Positions 14,153 to 21,880 of a stretch of DNA of 29,225 bases are shown here, piece by piece. The DNA comes from Candidatus Thorarchaeota archaeon (GTDB lineage: Archaea; Asgardarchaeota; Thorarchaeia; Thorarchaeales; Thorarchaeaceae), in contig JAEOSL010000036.1 of assembly GCA_016840385.1 (NCBI GenBank), forward strand, positions 1 through 29,225. Reading direction: 5' to 3'. The notes under the pieces were generated by a model. The model was not told where the DNA came from. It was given only the letters and a program-made list of their open reading frames with translations, and searched no databases. Position 1 is the first letter of the stretch. Each line of letters starts with the position of its first letter. Made by a program: the position numbers and the translations under genes.

Positions 14153-14898
14153 TTTTTACCCCCCTTTGCAAATGGTTTTCCCCATTTATTGAGGAAAGCT
14201 ATCTCTTCTGGTCCTTGTCTTGGAGGTCCAAGAGTTCGCTCATTCTTTGCATAGCCTAGTGTCAAACAGAGGATTGGTACCCAATGTGGGGATGGAATCC
14301 CGAGTCTTTCAGAGACTGCACCTACATCATCAAAGTGATCTAGCTGCACTGATGATACACAGCTTCCTAAACCAAGAGAAGCTGCCGCGAGTGCCATATT
14401 CTCCAACATCATTGATCCTGCAATAACTGCATGACGTGGGCTCGACCATCCGTATACTCCACCAGTTCCTCGAAGGGTTGGCTGAGAATTACCTACATGT
14501 GTTTGGTCCACAGCGAGAACAAGTAAAACAGGAGCTCCATCTGTTTCTGCTTCTCCTTTGATATACTCAAAACGAGCTCCAGAAATAAGAATGTCAATAG
14601 TCCTTTCCAAGCTAGCTTTTGATTTGATATAGCTCAATCTTCGCTCAAGTTCTTCTCGGGGCGTAGCTCTTCCGAAAAGCAAGATTGTTCGGTCAACTGC
14701 CATTTGACCAATAAATTTCTGTGTTTTCTTATCGCGAACAACGATTACTCTCCAAGGTTGCTGATTCTCTGCACTTGGGGCAAAACCACCAGCTTCGATA
14801 ACTTTGTAGATCAAGTCATCAGGTACATCCTTGGATGTGTCGTAATCTCTTATTGCACGACGATTCTTTATTGTTCGAAGGGTTTCGTTATCGTCCAA
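14149..14898 (-). CDS. Nitroreductase-family flavoprotein
   Basis: The 249-residue product is a nitroreductase-fold NAD(P)H:FMN oxidoreductase: TIKNRRAIRDYDTSKDVPDD, the FAPSAENQQPWRVIVVRD flavin segment, and the late GLGSCVSSVQLD and LGIPSPHWVPILCLTLGYAK blocks. It probably binds FMN as a dimer and transfers electrons in two-electron steps; the substrate is unknown. An insertion (around GRATPREELERRLSYIKSK to YIKGEAETDG) makes it longer than the ~180-residue minimal members. The start is TTG at 14898 with GGAG ten bases upstream; no in-frame ATG fits as well. It is the first gene of a three-gene operon, with a TATA-like GATAATAC about 40 bases upstream. Confidence 0.88.
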   Translation of the reverse strand: MDDNETLRTIKNRRAIRDYDTSKDVPDDLIYKVIEAGGFAPSAENQQPWRVIVVRDKKTQKFIGQMAVDRTILLFGRATPREELERRLSYIKSKASLERTIDILISGARFEYIKGEAETDGAPVLLVLAVDQTHVGNSQPTLRGTGGVYGWSSPRHAVIAGSMMLENMALAAASLGLGSCVSSVQLDHFDDVGAVSERLGIPSPHWVPILCLTLGYAKNERTLGPPRQGPEEIAFLNKWGKPFAKGGKK

Positions 14899-14960
14899 GG
14901 TTTTGATACTCCAGCCTTTGATGGCTTGGCCGAGTATTATCTTTCTTAAGTAAGTAACTC

Positions 14961-15004
14961 ATAAAGAAAAACAGAAAGGAACTGCCTGATTTTTTCTCAG
15001 GCAG
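14961..15004 (-). terminator. Hairpin plus T-rich terminator after acyl-CoA dehydrogenase
   Basis: CTGCCTGA (14982-14989) and TCAGGCAG (14997-15004) form a perfect 8-bp stem with a 7-base loop. On the minus strand it starts 11 bases after the stop of the acyl-CoA dehydrogenase and is followed by TTCCTTTCTGTTTTTCTTT. Confidence 0.75.
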
Positions 15005-15014
15005 CTCACTTTGT

Positions 15015-16217
15015 TTACATTACTGGTGCATCTTTACCATCGTATTTGACATGGAAACCGGTATCGAGATTTGCACATTCTCTGAGAATATTACTTCCAG
15101 CCACAACACGTTGAATCTGATTTGTACCCTCGTATATCTGGAGAAGTTTTGCATCTCTCATGAGTTTCTCTGCTGGATACTCAATGATATAGCCGTAACC
15201 TCCCATGATCTGAACTGCGTCAATTGCATTCAGCATTGCTGCATCTGCAGCAACGAATTTAGCAAAGGCAGAATCTTTCGAGTTTCGCATGCCTTGATCT
15301 GCCATCCATGCAGCATAACGAGTAAGCTGTCTAGCACCTGCGGCTCGTGCACCCATATCGGCTAGCATGAAACTAATTCCTTGGAATTTGCCGATTGGCT
15401 GACCGAATTGATGGCGGATATTAGCGAACTTTGCAGATTCATCTACTGCTCTCTGAGCAACTCCAGTTGCGATAGCAGCAATTCCTGCTCTTGTTTTGTC
15501 CAGAGTGGTCATAGCTATTTTGAAACCATCACCTTCTTTCCCGACAAGACAATCTTTTGGAATTCGAGCATCTTCAAAGATCACTTCACTCTGAACAGAA
15601 TTCTTCTGTCCCATTTTGTTTTCGATGTATCCAATCTTTGTAGCTTTACTCTTAGGTACCATGAAACATGAAAGTCCCTTGGTTTTCAGCTCAGGTTGAG
15701 TCGATGCGAAGACTGTGAAGAGTGATGCTTGAGGACCATTGGTTATGTAACACTTGAGCCCATTGACTACATACTCATCTCCATCCCTTTCTGCACGAGT
15801 AGCAACTGCTCCAGCATCAGAACCAGCACCGCGCTCGGTCAAGCAGAATGCTCCAAACTTGGGCTCTTTTCCAGTAATTAATGGCTCAACGTAAGTCTTG
15901 AGCTGTTCTACTGTAGCACCAATAATTAGTGGTGCAAAGGCCAAGTTATTGCACATGATGGTTGTAGCCAATCCTGCGCACCCATACCCTGTTGCTTCAG
16001 AAACAAATGTTTCATCAAGTAACGAGAGTCCAGGACCGCCTGCTTCTGTTGGAATATGAAGATTCATGAGTCCTGCTTCGAAGGCTTTCTGAACAACCTC
16101 TTTCGGGAACTCATCCCTCTTCTCCAACTCATTAGCACGTGGTGTGATATGTTCCAGTGTGAATGCTTTGGCTCGCTCCCAAAGCTTCTGTTCTTTTTCG
16201 GATAATGAGAAGTCCAT
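15015..16217 (-). CDS. Acyl-CoA dehydrogenase
   Basis: The 400-residue FAD enzyme oxidises acyl-CoA to 2-enoyl-CoA. It shows the family order: helical N-terminus with LWERAKAFTLEHITPRANE; the substrate/FAD segment FCLTERGAGSDAGA; VNGLKCYITNG; the R-rich FAD contact RHQFGQPIGKFQ; and the catalytic base Glu363 in IYEGTNQIQR. The position of the Glu and the EGTNQIQR motif are those of short/medium-chain and butyryl-CoA dehydrogenases rather than isovaleryl types. I start at the ATG 16217 (MDFSLSEKE), which is the usual family start and follows GGGATTGAC; longer frames to 16247 or 16295 are possible. No electron-transfer flavoprotein genes are in the window. It diverges from a small membrane-protein gene. 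Confidence 0.93.
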   Translation of the reverse strand: MDFSLSEKEQKLWERAKAFTLEHITPRANELEKRDEFPKEVVQKAFEAGLMNLHIPTEAGGPGLSLLDETFVSEATGYGCAGLATTIMCNNLAFAPLIIGATVEQLKTYVEPLITGKEPKFGAFCLTERGAGSDAGAVATRAERDGDEYVVNGLKCYITNGPQASLFTVFASTQPELKTKGLSCFMVPKSKATKIGYIENKMGQKNSVQSEVIFEDARIPKDCLVGKEGDGFKIAMTTLDKTRAGIAAIATGVAQRAVDESAKFANIRHQFGQPIGKFQGISFMLADMGARAAGARQLTRYAAWMADQGMRNSKDSAFAKFVAADAAMLNAIDAVQIMGGYGYIIEYPAEKLMRDAKLLQIYEGTNQIQRVVAGSNILRECANLDTGFHVKYDGKDAPVM

Positions 16218-16352
16218 CGTCAATCCCGATTGGTCGATTATCTTCATCTTATTATGTCTTCGGACTCGCCCTTTGTTGTGCTTTACAAAGAACAAATATC
16301 ATTCGTAACGATTAAGTGGCTTCACTTCACTGGTAATCACAGGTAGGAAATA

Positions 16353-16595
16353 ATGGAACGAAAAAAGGTAGGAACAGTGCTTATGTTTGTGTCATGTCTG
16401 GGAGTTATCATAGCGGTTGTGGGAAAATTTGTAGCATTCGGACTTCACCTAGGGGAAACAGCATACATGGTGATTGATACTACTGTTCTAAGTTCTATCA
16501 TGTTCTTCATTATTACAATTGCAGTGTTCGGACAAGATTATTCCAAGGATGAACAGAATCAACCAGAAGCAGAGTTGGACTCAAGTTTACACTAG
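16353..16595 (+). CDS. Small two-helix membrane protein
   Basis: The 80-residue product has two hydrophobic segments, VGTVLMFVSCLGVIIAVVGK and VLSSIMFFIITIAVFGQ, linked by a short loop, and a charged tail (YSKDEQNQPEAELDSS). GGTAGG lies seven bases before the ATG. The strong ribosome site and hydrophobic pattern favour a real gene. Function is unknown. A T-rich stretch (CCATTTTTCTTGG) just after the stop could end its transcript. Confidence 0.6.
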   Translation: MERKKVGTVLMFVSCLGVIIAVVGKFVAFGLHLGETAYMVIDTTVLSSIMFFIITIAVFGQDYSKDEQNQPEAELDSSLH

Positions 16596-16751
16596 ATTCC
16601 ATTTTTCTTGGATTCACAACAGTTTAGTATGTCTTCGGAGCGAAGAAAAACAGCAGATTCAAGGTGTTAGTTGCAATAATGCCGAATCCCAACCAGTTTT
16701 TATAGGTGAAATATTTGCGGAGCATGTCTTTAGACGAGGAGTATACACAAC
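16596..16751 (+). other. Intergenic region with thiolase promoter
   Basis: No gene is seen. It holds a small hairpin CTTCGGAGCGAAG (16633-16645), a TATA-like TTTATAGG at about 16698-16705, which predicts a transcript start near 16728, and GAGGAG (16736-16741) as the ribosome site of the thiolase GTG at 16752. Confidence 0.45.
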
Positions 16752-17924
16752 GTGCCCCTAAACAATACGAACATTGTAAGTGCAGCACAAACCAAGTTTG
16801 GAGCTCTGAAGGGAGTTTCTTTCAGAGAGATGTTCGCAGAGGCTGTAGACAAGGCTACTGTTGACGCTGGAGTCCCTAAGAAGGACATTCAGGCTGCATT
16901 CATTGGAAGTTTTATTCCTGAGATGTTGATTCATCAAGGACATACTGCTCCCTTGCTTACTGACTTTGCGGGTTTGAAAGGTATCCCTGCAACACGTCAT
17001 GAAGCTGCATGTGCATCAGGAGCTACTGCCTTACGAGCTGGAATAATGGCGATTGAATCTGGAATGTATGATACTGTACTTGTGGCTGGAGCTGAGAAGA
17101 TGACCTCCTCAACTACACCTGAGGTCACAGAAGCTCTTGCAGCTGCAGCAGATGATCAATTTGAATCAAGTATTGGTCTGACATTTCCGGGTGTCTTTGC
17201 GATTGCAGCAGTAGCACACATGCATAAGTATGGAACAACAGAAGAGGATATGGCTAGAGTCGCAATCAAAGCACATCTGAATGCTTCAACGAATCCTCTT
17301 GCTCAGTTCCAGAAACCTATTGATATGGAGAAAGCATTGAAACCCTTTGTCATTGCTTGGCCACTGAAGATCTTTGATTGTTCACCAATCTCTGATGGTG
17401 CAGCAGCTCTCGTGCTCACATCAAATGAGAAAGCAAAACAATACACTGACTTACCAGTCAAAATCACTGGGTCTGGTCAGGCATCAGCTTCAATGAATCT
17501 GTGTGATCGTACTGATCTTACTTCCTTCAGCGCTTCTGTTGATGCTAGTAGAGCCGCTTACAAAATGGCTGGACTCACGGCTAAAGACATGGATTTTGCA
17601 ATAGTACATGATTGCTTTACAATTGCAGAAATTATCGCTAGTGAGGACATTGGTTTCTTTGAACCCGGAGAGGGTGCAAAAGCACTCCGAGAGGGTGTAA
17701 CAGCTCTTGATGGAGATAAACCAATCAATCCCATGGGCGGATTGAAAGCAGTTGGTCATCCGGTGGGCGCAACGGGAGTGAAACAGGTAGTAGTTGCATA
17801 TAGAGAACTCATTGGAGACGCAGGACCTAATCAGGTATCCAAACATGACAATGCCGTTGTCCATAATTTTGGAGGAACGGGTGCTACGTGTGTAGTGAAT
17901 GTTCTTAGGAGGGCTGACGTATGA
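16752..17924 (+). CDS. Thiolase (SCP2/acetoacetyl-CoA thiolase-like)
   Basis: The 390-residue archaeal-type thiolase is read from GTG 16752. The nucleophile is Cys87 in HEAACASGATAL; the other active-site blocks are HDCFTIAE (286-293), GHPVGATG with His336, and HNFGGTGA (371-378). These are the motifs of the SCP2-thiolase subgroup that includes archaeal acetoacetyl-CoA thiolase, which condenses two acetyl-CoA in the mevalonate pathway or cleaves 3-oxoacyl-CoA in degradation. In known archaea the thiolase forms a complex with a DUF35 protein and HMG-CoA synthase. Here the DUF35 gene follows with an ATGA overlap, but no HMG-CoA synthase is in the window. The acyl-CoA dehydrogenase nearby would fit a degradative role as well. 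Confidence 0.93.
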   Translation: MPLNNTNIVSAAQTKFGALKGVSFREMFAEAVDKATVDAGVPKKDIQAAFIGSFIPEMLIHQGHTAPLLTDFAGLKGIPATRHEAACASGATALRAGIMAIESGMYDTVLVAGAEKMTSSTTPEVTEALAAAADDQFESSIGLTFPGVFAIAAVAHMHKYGTTEEDMARVAIKAHLNASTNPLAQFQKPIDMEKALKPFVIAWPLKIFDCSPISDGAAALVLTSNEKAKQYTDLPVKITGSGQASASMNLCDRTDLTSFSASVDASRAAYKMAGLTAKDMDFAIVHDCFTIAEIIASEDIGFFEPGEGAKALREGVTALDGDKPINPMGGLKAVGHPVGATGVKQVVVAYRELIGDAGPNQVSKHDNAVVHNFGGTGATCVVNVLRRADV

Positions 17925-18310
17925 GTGAGAAACCAACAGTAGAAGAATATCTACAGAATATTCAGAAAGGTCAATTCAAAGCCTACAAGTGTGTCGACTG
18001 TGAGATGGTTATTGCTCCTCCATCCGGCTCTTGCTATGGTTGTGGTAGCAATAAGATGGGTTGGACCACAGTAAGTGGGAAGGGTAAGCTCGTATCATTT
18101 ACCGTTATTCACATTCCACCAGATGAATTTGCAGAAGAAGCTCCGTACTTTGTTGCCATCGTTGAACTTGAAGAAGGAACCCGAGTAAGCGCACGACTTC
18201 TTGGGTATGATCCACTCAAACCCGAAGATGTGAAGCTGGGTTCTGATGTGAAGTTGGACTACGAGGATGGCAAGACCGGTAAGAAGTACCTCGCATTCAA
18301 ACCTGTATGA
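17921..18310 (+). CDS. DUF35 zinc-ribbon/OB-fold acyl-CoA-binding protein
   Basis: The 129-residue protein has an N-terminal rubredoxin-like zinc ribbon with Cys24, Cys27, Cys38 and Cys41 (YKCVDC, SCYGCG), followed by an OB-fold (SGKGKLVSFTVIHIPPDEF, PYFVAIVELEEGTRVSARL, YLAFKPV). It is the regular partner of SCP2-type thiolases; in the archaeal thiolase/HMG-CoA synthase complex the DUF35 subunit bridges the two enzymes and helps form the shared CoA site. Its ATG overlaps the thiolase stop, so it is made in step with it. Confidence 0.93.
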   Translation: MSEKPTVEEYLQNIQKGQFKAYKCVDCEMVIAPPSGSCYGCGSNKMGWTTVSGKGKLVSFTVIHIPPDEFAEEAPYFVAIVELEEGTRVSARLLGYDPLKPEDVKLGSDVKLDYEDGKTGKKYLAFKPV

Positions 18311-18318
18311 TTTTAGAG

Positions 18319-18360
18319 ATGAGAGCTACTGATATGGCTCTCATTACTCTCTTTCTTTTG
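18319..18360 (+). terminator. Hairpin plus T-rich terminator after thiolase-DUF35 operon
   Basis: ATGAGAGC (18319-18326) and GCTCTCAT (18337-18344) form a perfect 8-bp stem with a ten-base loop, followed by TACTCTCTTTCTTTTG. It begins nine bases after the DUF35 stop. Confidence 0.7.
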
Positions 18361-18411
18361 CACAACCTCTTTAATCTCTCCAGTATGATTCCTGAGAAGA
18401 GGTAGAACTGA

Positions 18412-19392
18412 TTGGTAGAGAAAAAGTATACAGATTTACTCCGTGTTAGTCCAAGACCTGATGAGATGACTTTCACTGAACATGTGAGTGGACTGACTGC
18501 TGAATTTGACCAAGCATTACTAACCAAGTATCTACCTATTACTTCAGGAGTTCAAGGTGGTGACAGCACACTTGCAAAGACTCTAGGAGTTGTAATCCCC
18601 GAAGCCACCCGGCAAGCTCTACTGGACACTGAATTCATTGGAGTTCATGGACGAGTAGTCCGTTCTCGAGAAATCCCTGACCTCATTTGTCTTCAATATC
18701 TCTATGTTTGGGATTATCAAGCTGTTCCTGCACACGAAGGAGACTTCGAACCTATCTATGTCTATGTAGACAAGAAGCGGCAGTTTGCGATATATGACCT
18801 AGTCCACTACTGTGCTCGGAAACTTGATCTTGAACTTCCTCTCACTGGCAAGTTAGGTTTCCGAACAATTCCTGGTTGGCACTCGTTCCTACCTGCAGTT
18901 ATTTCTGAAGATTCTCAAGACAAGAATTTTGAGATTAAACCTCTCTCTGACCAACACCTGCGTGCCTGGTGGTCTATTCCAGAAGAGGCTCCCCGATTGA
19001 AGATTGTCAGACATATTAAAGACCCATTCCAAATGGAGGCTCCCGGACATTTTGCAGATGCTCCTGATGAGAATGCGAGAACAATGTGCTGTACATTCTT
19101 GGAAATTGAAAAAGCACTTGCAGAATTCGAGGATCCCAAAGTAGCAATTGTTGAAGGAATAAAGAGAGCGTTCTCAAAGTGTATAGGTATCTTAGCACTC
19201 TACAGACTTGGAGCTTTCATACAGCTTCTTCGAGAAATGAATGACCTTGGAATGATCAAATTACCCATCTCAGATGCAGGAATAGATTTGGTAGCACTCA
19301 CAAATATGCTCAAAGATGGTTTCATATCTGTTACAAAAGCAGGCCAGGCTTTCTTTGATAAATTCTACACAAAAGACACATCTGAAGATTGA
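18412..19392 (+). CDS. Conserved-looking protein of unknown function, 326 residues
   Basis: The 326-residue product starts at TTG 18412, with AGAGGT upstream. It is soluble, with no signal peptide or membrane segment. Visible features are a mixed alpha/beta N-terminal part (LICLQYLYVWDYQAVPAHEG, IYVYVDKKRQFAIYDLVHYC), a middle with many Trp, Pro and His residues (GFRTIPGWHSFLPAV, LRAWWSIPEEAPRL), and a helical C-terminus with CCTFLEIEKALAEF and IGILALYRLGAFIQLLREM. I recognise no family. The uninterrupted frame and normal codon use support a real gene. The terminator before it makes it a separate transcript from the thiolase operon. Confidence 0.7.
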   Translation: MVEKKYTDLLRVSPRPDEMTFTEHVSGLTAEFDQALLTKYLPITSGVQGGDSTLAKTLGVVIPEATRQALLDTEFIGVHGRVVRSREIPDLICLQYLYVWDYQAVPAHEGDFEPIYVYVDKKRQFAIYDLVHYCARKLDLELPLTGKLGFRTIPGWHSFLPAVISEDSQDKNFEIKPLSDQHLRAWWSIPEEAPRLKIVRHIKDPFQMEAPGHFADAPDENARTMCCTFLEIEKALAEFEDPKVAIVEGIKRAFSKCIGILALYRLGAFIQLLREMNDLGMIKLPISDAGIDLVALTNMLKDGFISVTKAGQAFFDKFYTKDTSED

Positions 19393-19399
19393 ACCTGAA

Positions 19400-20146
19400 T
19401 TATTCCGGTGTTGATGCTACTTCCTCATCTCCATTGATGGTGATCATTTTCTGCCAATCAATACGAAGCATCAGGTATAGGGCTACAATAAGGCTTAGGA
19501 GTGCTAATACCTCTATACCTCTGGTTGCAATGCTTGTTGGGTCATAGGTGGTCATGAAAGTTCCTATAGTTTCGAAACTTATCCTTCCAAGCCAAGCTGC
19601 TAGAATCATGAACATTGTTTTTCCAATGAATTGAGGTATTGCTACTTTCCACCATGGATACTTAGCTGCTCCTAGTGGAAGAATGACAAAATCATCAGGC
19701 AGAGGTGAGATTGCAAGGAACCAGACGAGCAAGGGTGTTGCTCTCGGATGCATGTCGATATACTTACTGAAGGCGTTTCTCTGTTCTTCATCGATAAATC
19801 TGCTTCCACCGTATCCAAGTAGATAACCAGTCATCTCTCCAATTGTAGCACCTAGTCCTGCGATAAGACCAACAATTACTGGGTCAAAAAGAAATTGTCC
19901 TGTAGTACTGGTTAGACCTCCAAGTATGAAGGTTATTATCATGTAAGGGATTGGAACAAGATAGGTGATGTTTCCTAAGAATGCAACAATGAAAGCTCCA
20001 AAGTAACCAAATACCAATGAAACCTCCAGTATCCAATCGTAAACCATAATGCTGGGGCTTGCTAGATCGGCCACAAAGAGTGAAAGGACAAAATATACTG
20101 CTAGAGCTATCAATGATATAATTAGCAGTCTATCAAGTTTACGCAT
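19400..20146 (-). CDS. DedA/VTT-family membrane protein
   Basis: The 248-residue membrane protein has about six hydrophobic segments and the VTT (SNARE-associated/DedA/TMEM41-like) core: IGEMTGYLLGYGGSRF, then LVWFLAISPLPDDFVILPLG and YPWWKVAIPQFIGKT. Members include bacterial DedA undecaprenyl-phosphate translocases and eukaryotic VMP1/TMEM41B lipid scramblases, so lipid or polyprenyl-phosphate flipping is the likely role. In this protein the usual Arg of the xxPxxRxxP motif reads SPLPDDFVILPLG, with Asp-Asp where many members have Arg. I chose the ATG at 20146, which follows GGAAAGGA; the frame can extend to a TTG at 20161. It is divergent from the LarA-like gene. Confidence 0.85.
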   Translation of the reverse strand: MRKLDRLLIISLIALAVYFVLSLFVADLASPSIMVYDWILEVSLVFGYFGAFIVAFLGNITYLVPIPYMIITFILGGLTSTTGQFLFDPVIVGLIAGLGATIGEMTGYLLGYGGSRFIDEEQRNAFSKYIDMHPRATPLLVWFLAISPLPDDFVILPLGAAKYPWWKVAIPQFIGKTMFMILAAWLGRISFETIGTFMTTYDPTSIATRGIEVLALLSLIVALYLMLRIDWQKMITINGDEEVASTPE

Positions 20147-20258
20147 AACATTCCTTTCCAATTTACTATCAATTGTATCATAGATATGAACGTTCCTTAA
20201 TAGAATGCTGGTAACTTTAAGAGGTAGGTGTATAACTCCATTCTGGGTTCAAATCAAA

Positions 20259-21509
20259 ATGAGGTTCGATTTGCGTTATGGTGCAGGATTTCTTCCGTTG
20301 GAAATTAACGAAAGACTAACAGTTGAAACACTACTGCCAATGACCGTAGAACATGTTGTCGATGTAGAACGCTCAATAATCGAATCTCTTGAGCATCCTA
20401 TCAATTCGGATCCATTCTCGAAAATCATTTCCAATGCTGAATCTATTGCTCTAGTTGTAAACGGTTCTCAAGATTTTGAGTTGAATTCTATTCTTCTTCT
20501 TGAAGTATTGGAACATCTTAGAACATCTATTCTAACTCAAGATAATATCTCAGTGATTTATCAAAACGAATCTCAAAAACCAAGATCTCAATCTGAAGCA
20601 TCTATTGATGCAGCTGATGATTATCAACTAATTTTGCATGATTCAAATTCAAATGATAATCTCTGCTTCGTCGGTGAAACTCCAACACATTGTACTCCAT
20701 TGCATGTTAATCAGATATTCATGGATGCTGCAGTTAAAATTGGAATTGGTACTATTCGACCGGATGTCTTTGTTGGTGCTACTGGTGGACGTATGTCTGT
20801 ACTCCCCCATTGCAGTGGTATGAAATCCATTTCCCGTAACTCAAAACTGATGGCAACTCATCCCGTAGGCCCTTTTGTTACTGACAGTGCTGTTTGTACC
20901 GACCTTGACGAAGCATCCAAACTAGCGTGTCTTGACTTTGTTGTCAATGCAATACCTGACTGGAAAGATAATCTATATGGAATTGTTGCTGGTGATCCCT
21001 ATACGGCTTGGAAAAATGGAGTATCACATTCTAAGCTAATGACTATGACAAACCTCCAACACAAGGCTGACATTGCAATCGTTAGTGCAGGAGGCTCAGA
21101 CAATGATAGAACACTATACGATGCAGTTGATGCACTTCATGCAGGTCGAGAATCTACGGAACATGGTGGTGTAATCGTTCTTGTTGCTGAGTGTGATGAT
21201 GGTCCCGGCTACAACGGATTCATTCGTGGAGTATCGGAATGCAATTCAAGTGAAGAGGTTTCTCTACTAGCAGAAACTGGATTTGAGATAGGTATGGAAA
21301 AAGCTAAACTCTTCTGGGATGTTCTATCAGCAAGAAAGATCGTTATCTGTAGCAGATTGAGAGAATCATTAGTTACAGAGAGATTTCATTGTTCATCTGC
21401 AAAAGACCCTCAAGAAGGATTTAAACTTGCTAAGAGTTTGATTGTATCTCGTCCGAGAATTGCAATAATACAACATGGATGCAGAAGTATACCAATGATG
21501 AATTCTTAG
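20259..21509 (+). CDS. Divergent LarA-like (nickel-pincer lactate racemase fold) protein
   Basis: The 416-residue protein aligns along its length with LarA (DUF2088), about 425 residues. Shared landmarks are the N-terminus MRFDLRYGAGFLPLEI, GTIRPDVFVGATGGRMSVLP (LarA GLVxPHxFAGxSGGRKxxLP), SAGGSDNDRTLYDAV and VAECDDGPGYNGF. The positions that align with LarA active-site residues differ: His174 is Asp169, the cofactor-linked Lys184 is Met179, His200 is Ser195, His108 is Gln106, the Asp72/Arg75 motif reads NGSQ (68-71), and Gln295/Lys298 are Asp289/Asp292; only the Tyr294 equivalent (Tyr288) remains. It therefore cannot use the pyridinium nickel pincer in the known way. The start 20259 matches the LarA N-terminus; an in-frame ATG at 20205 adds 18 unrelated residues. 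Confidence 0.8.
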   Translation: MRFDLRYGAGFLPLEINERLTVETLLPMTVEHVVDVERSIIESLEHPINSDPFSKIISNAESIALVVNGSQDFELNSILLLEVLEHLRTSILTQDNISVIYQNESQKPRSQSEASIDAADDYQLILHDSNSNDNLCFVGETPTHCTPLHVNQIFMDAAVKIGIGTIRPDVFVGATGGRMSVLPHCSGMKSISRNSKLMATHPVGPFVTDSAVCTDLDEASKLACLDFVVNAIPDWKDNLYGIVAGDPYTAWKNGVSHSKLMTMTNLQHKADIAIVSAGGSDNDRTLYDAVDALHAGRESTEHGGVIVLVAECDDGPGYNGFIRGVSECNSSEEVSLLAETGFEIGMEKAKLFWDVLSARKIVICSRLRESLVTERFHCSSAKDPQEGFKLAKSLIVSRPRIAIIQHGCRSIPMMNS

Positions 21510-21514
21510 GAACA

Positions 21515-21811
21515 CTATTTCTGGAAGTCAAAGAGCGCATCTACTGCATTAATGGCTCCCTTTGTTTCTTTTTTCGTGAATTGACCTGTCTTAGCAATTC
21601 GAATTGTGACGATTGCTTTCTCATCAACTGGTTGCATCTCCCAGGATACATCAACTCCTGGTTCTTCGGTTACAAATTGTTTGAGCATCTCAAGCCATGC
21701 TACTATGACATCATCAATATTTACATAGATGAACTCAAGGAGAGGGACCGAAATCTCAACCTTGAGAATTCGGTTATCAACGATTATGTAGTTTTCAATG
21801 TCCCATGGCAT
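21515..21811 (-). CDS. Small protein of unknown function, 98 residues
   Basis: The ATG at 21811 is preceded by GAGG seven bases upstream. The product looks alpha/beta: strands YIIVDNRILKVEI and VDVSWEMQPVDEKAIVTIRI, helices IDDVIVAWLEMLKQFV and KKETKGAINAVDALFDF. There are no cysteines and no membrane segment, and I recognise no family. It lies 69 bases downstream of the large surface protein on the same strand, so it may share its transcript. Confidence 0.6.
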   Translation of the reverse strand: MPWDIENYIIVDNRILKVEISVPLLEFIYVNIDDVIVAWLEMLKQFVTEEPGVDVSWEMQPVDEKAIVTIRIAKTGQFTKKETKGAINAVDALFDFQK

Positions 21812-21880
21812 AGCTTTGCCTCGAAATTCCTCATTGATGTGTAGTACATAAATGTTCTTGGCTTTGAGGTAGATTTGAGA

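Noticed and set aside
15051..15671. Two plus-strand open frames of about 100 residues
   Set aside because: They are shadows of the acyl-CoA dehydrogenase, whose reading frame carries every family motif.
17490..17936. Minus-strand open frame of 148 residues
   Set aside because: It is antisense to the conserved thiolase C-terminus; Cys/His/Ser-rich random-like composition.
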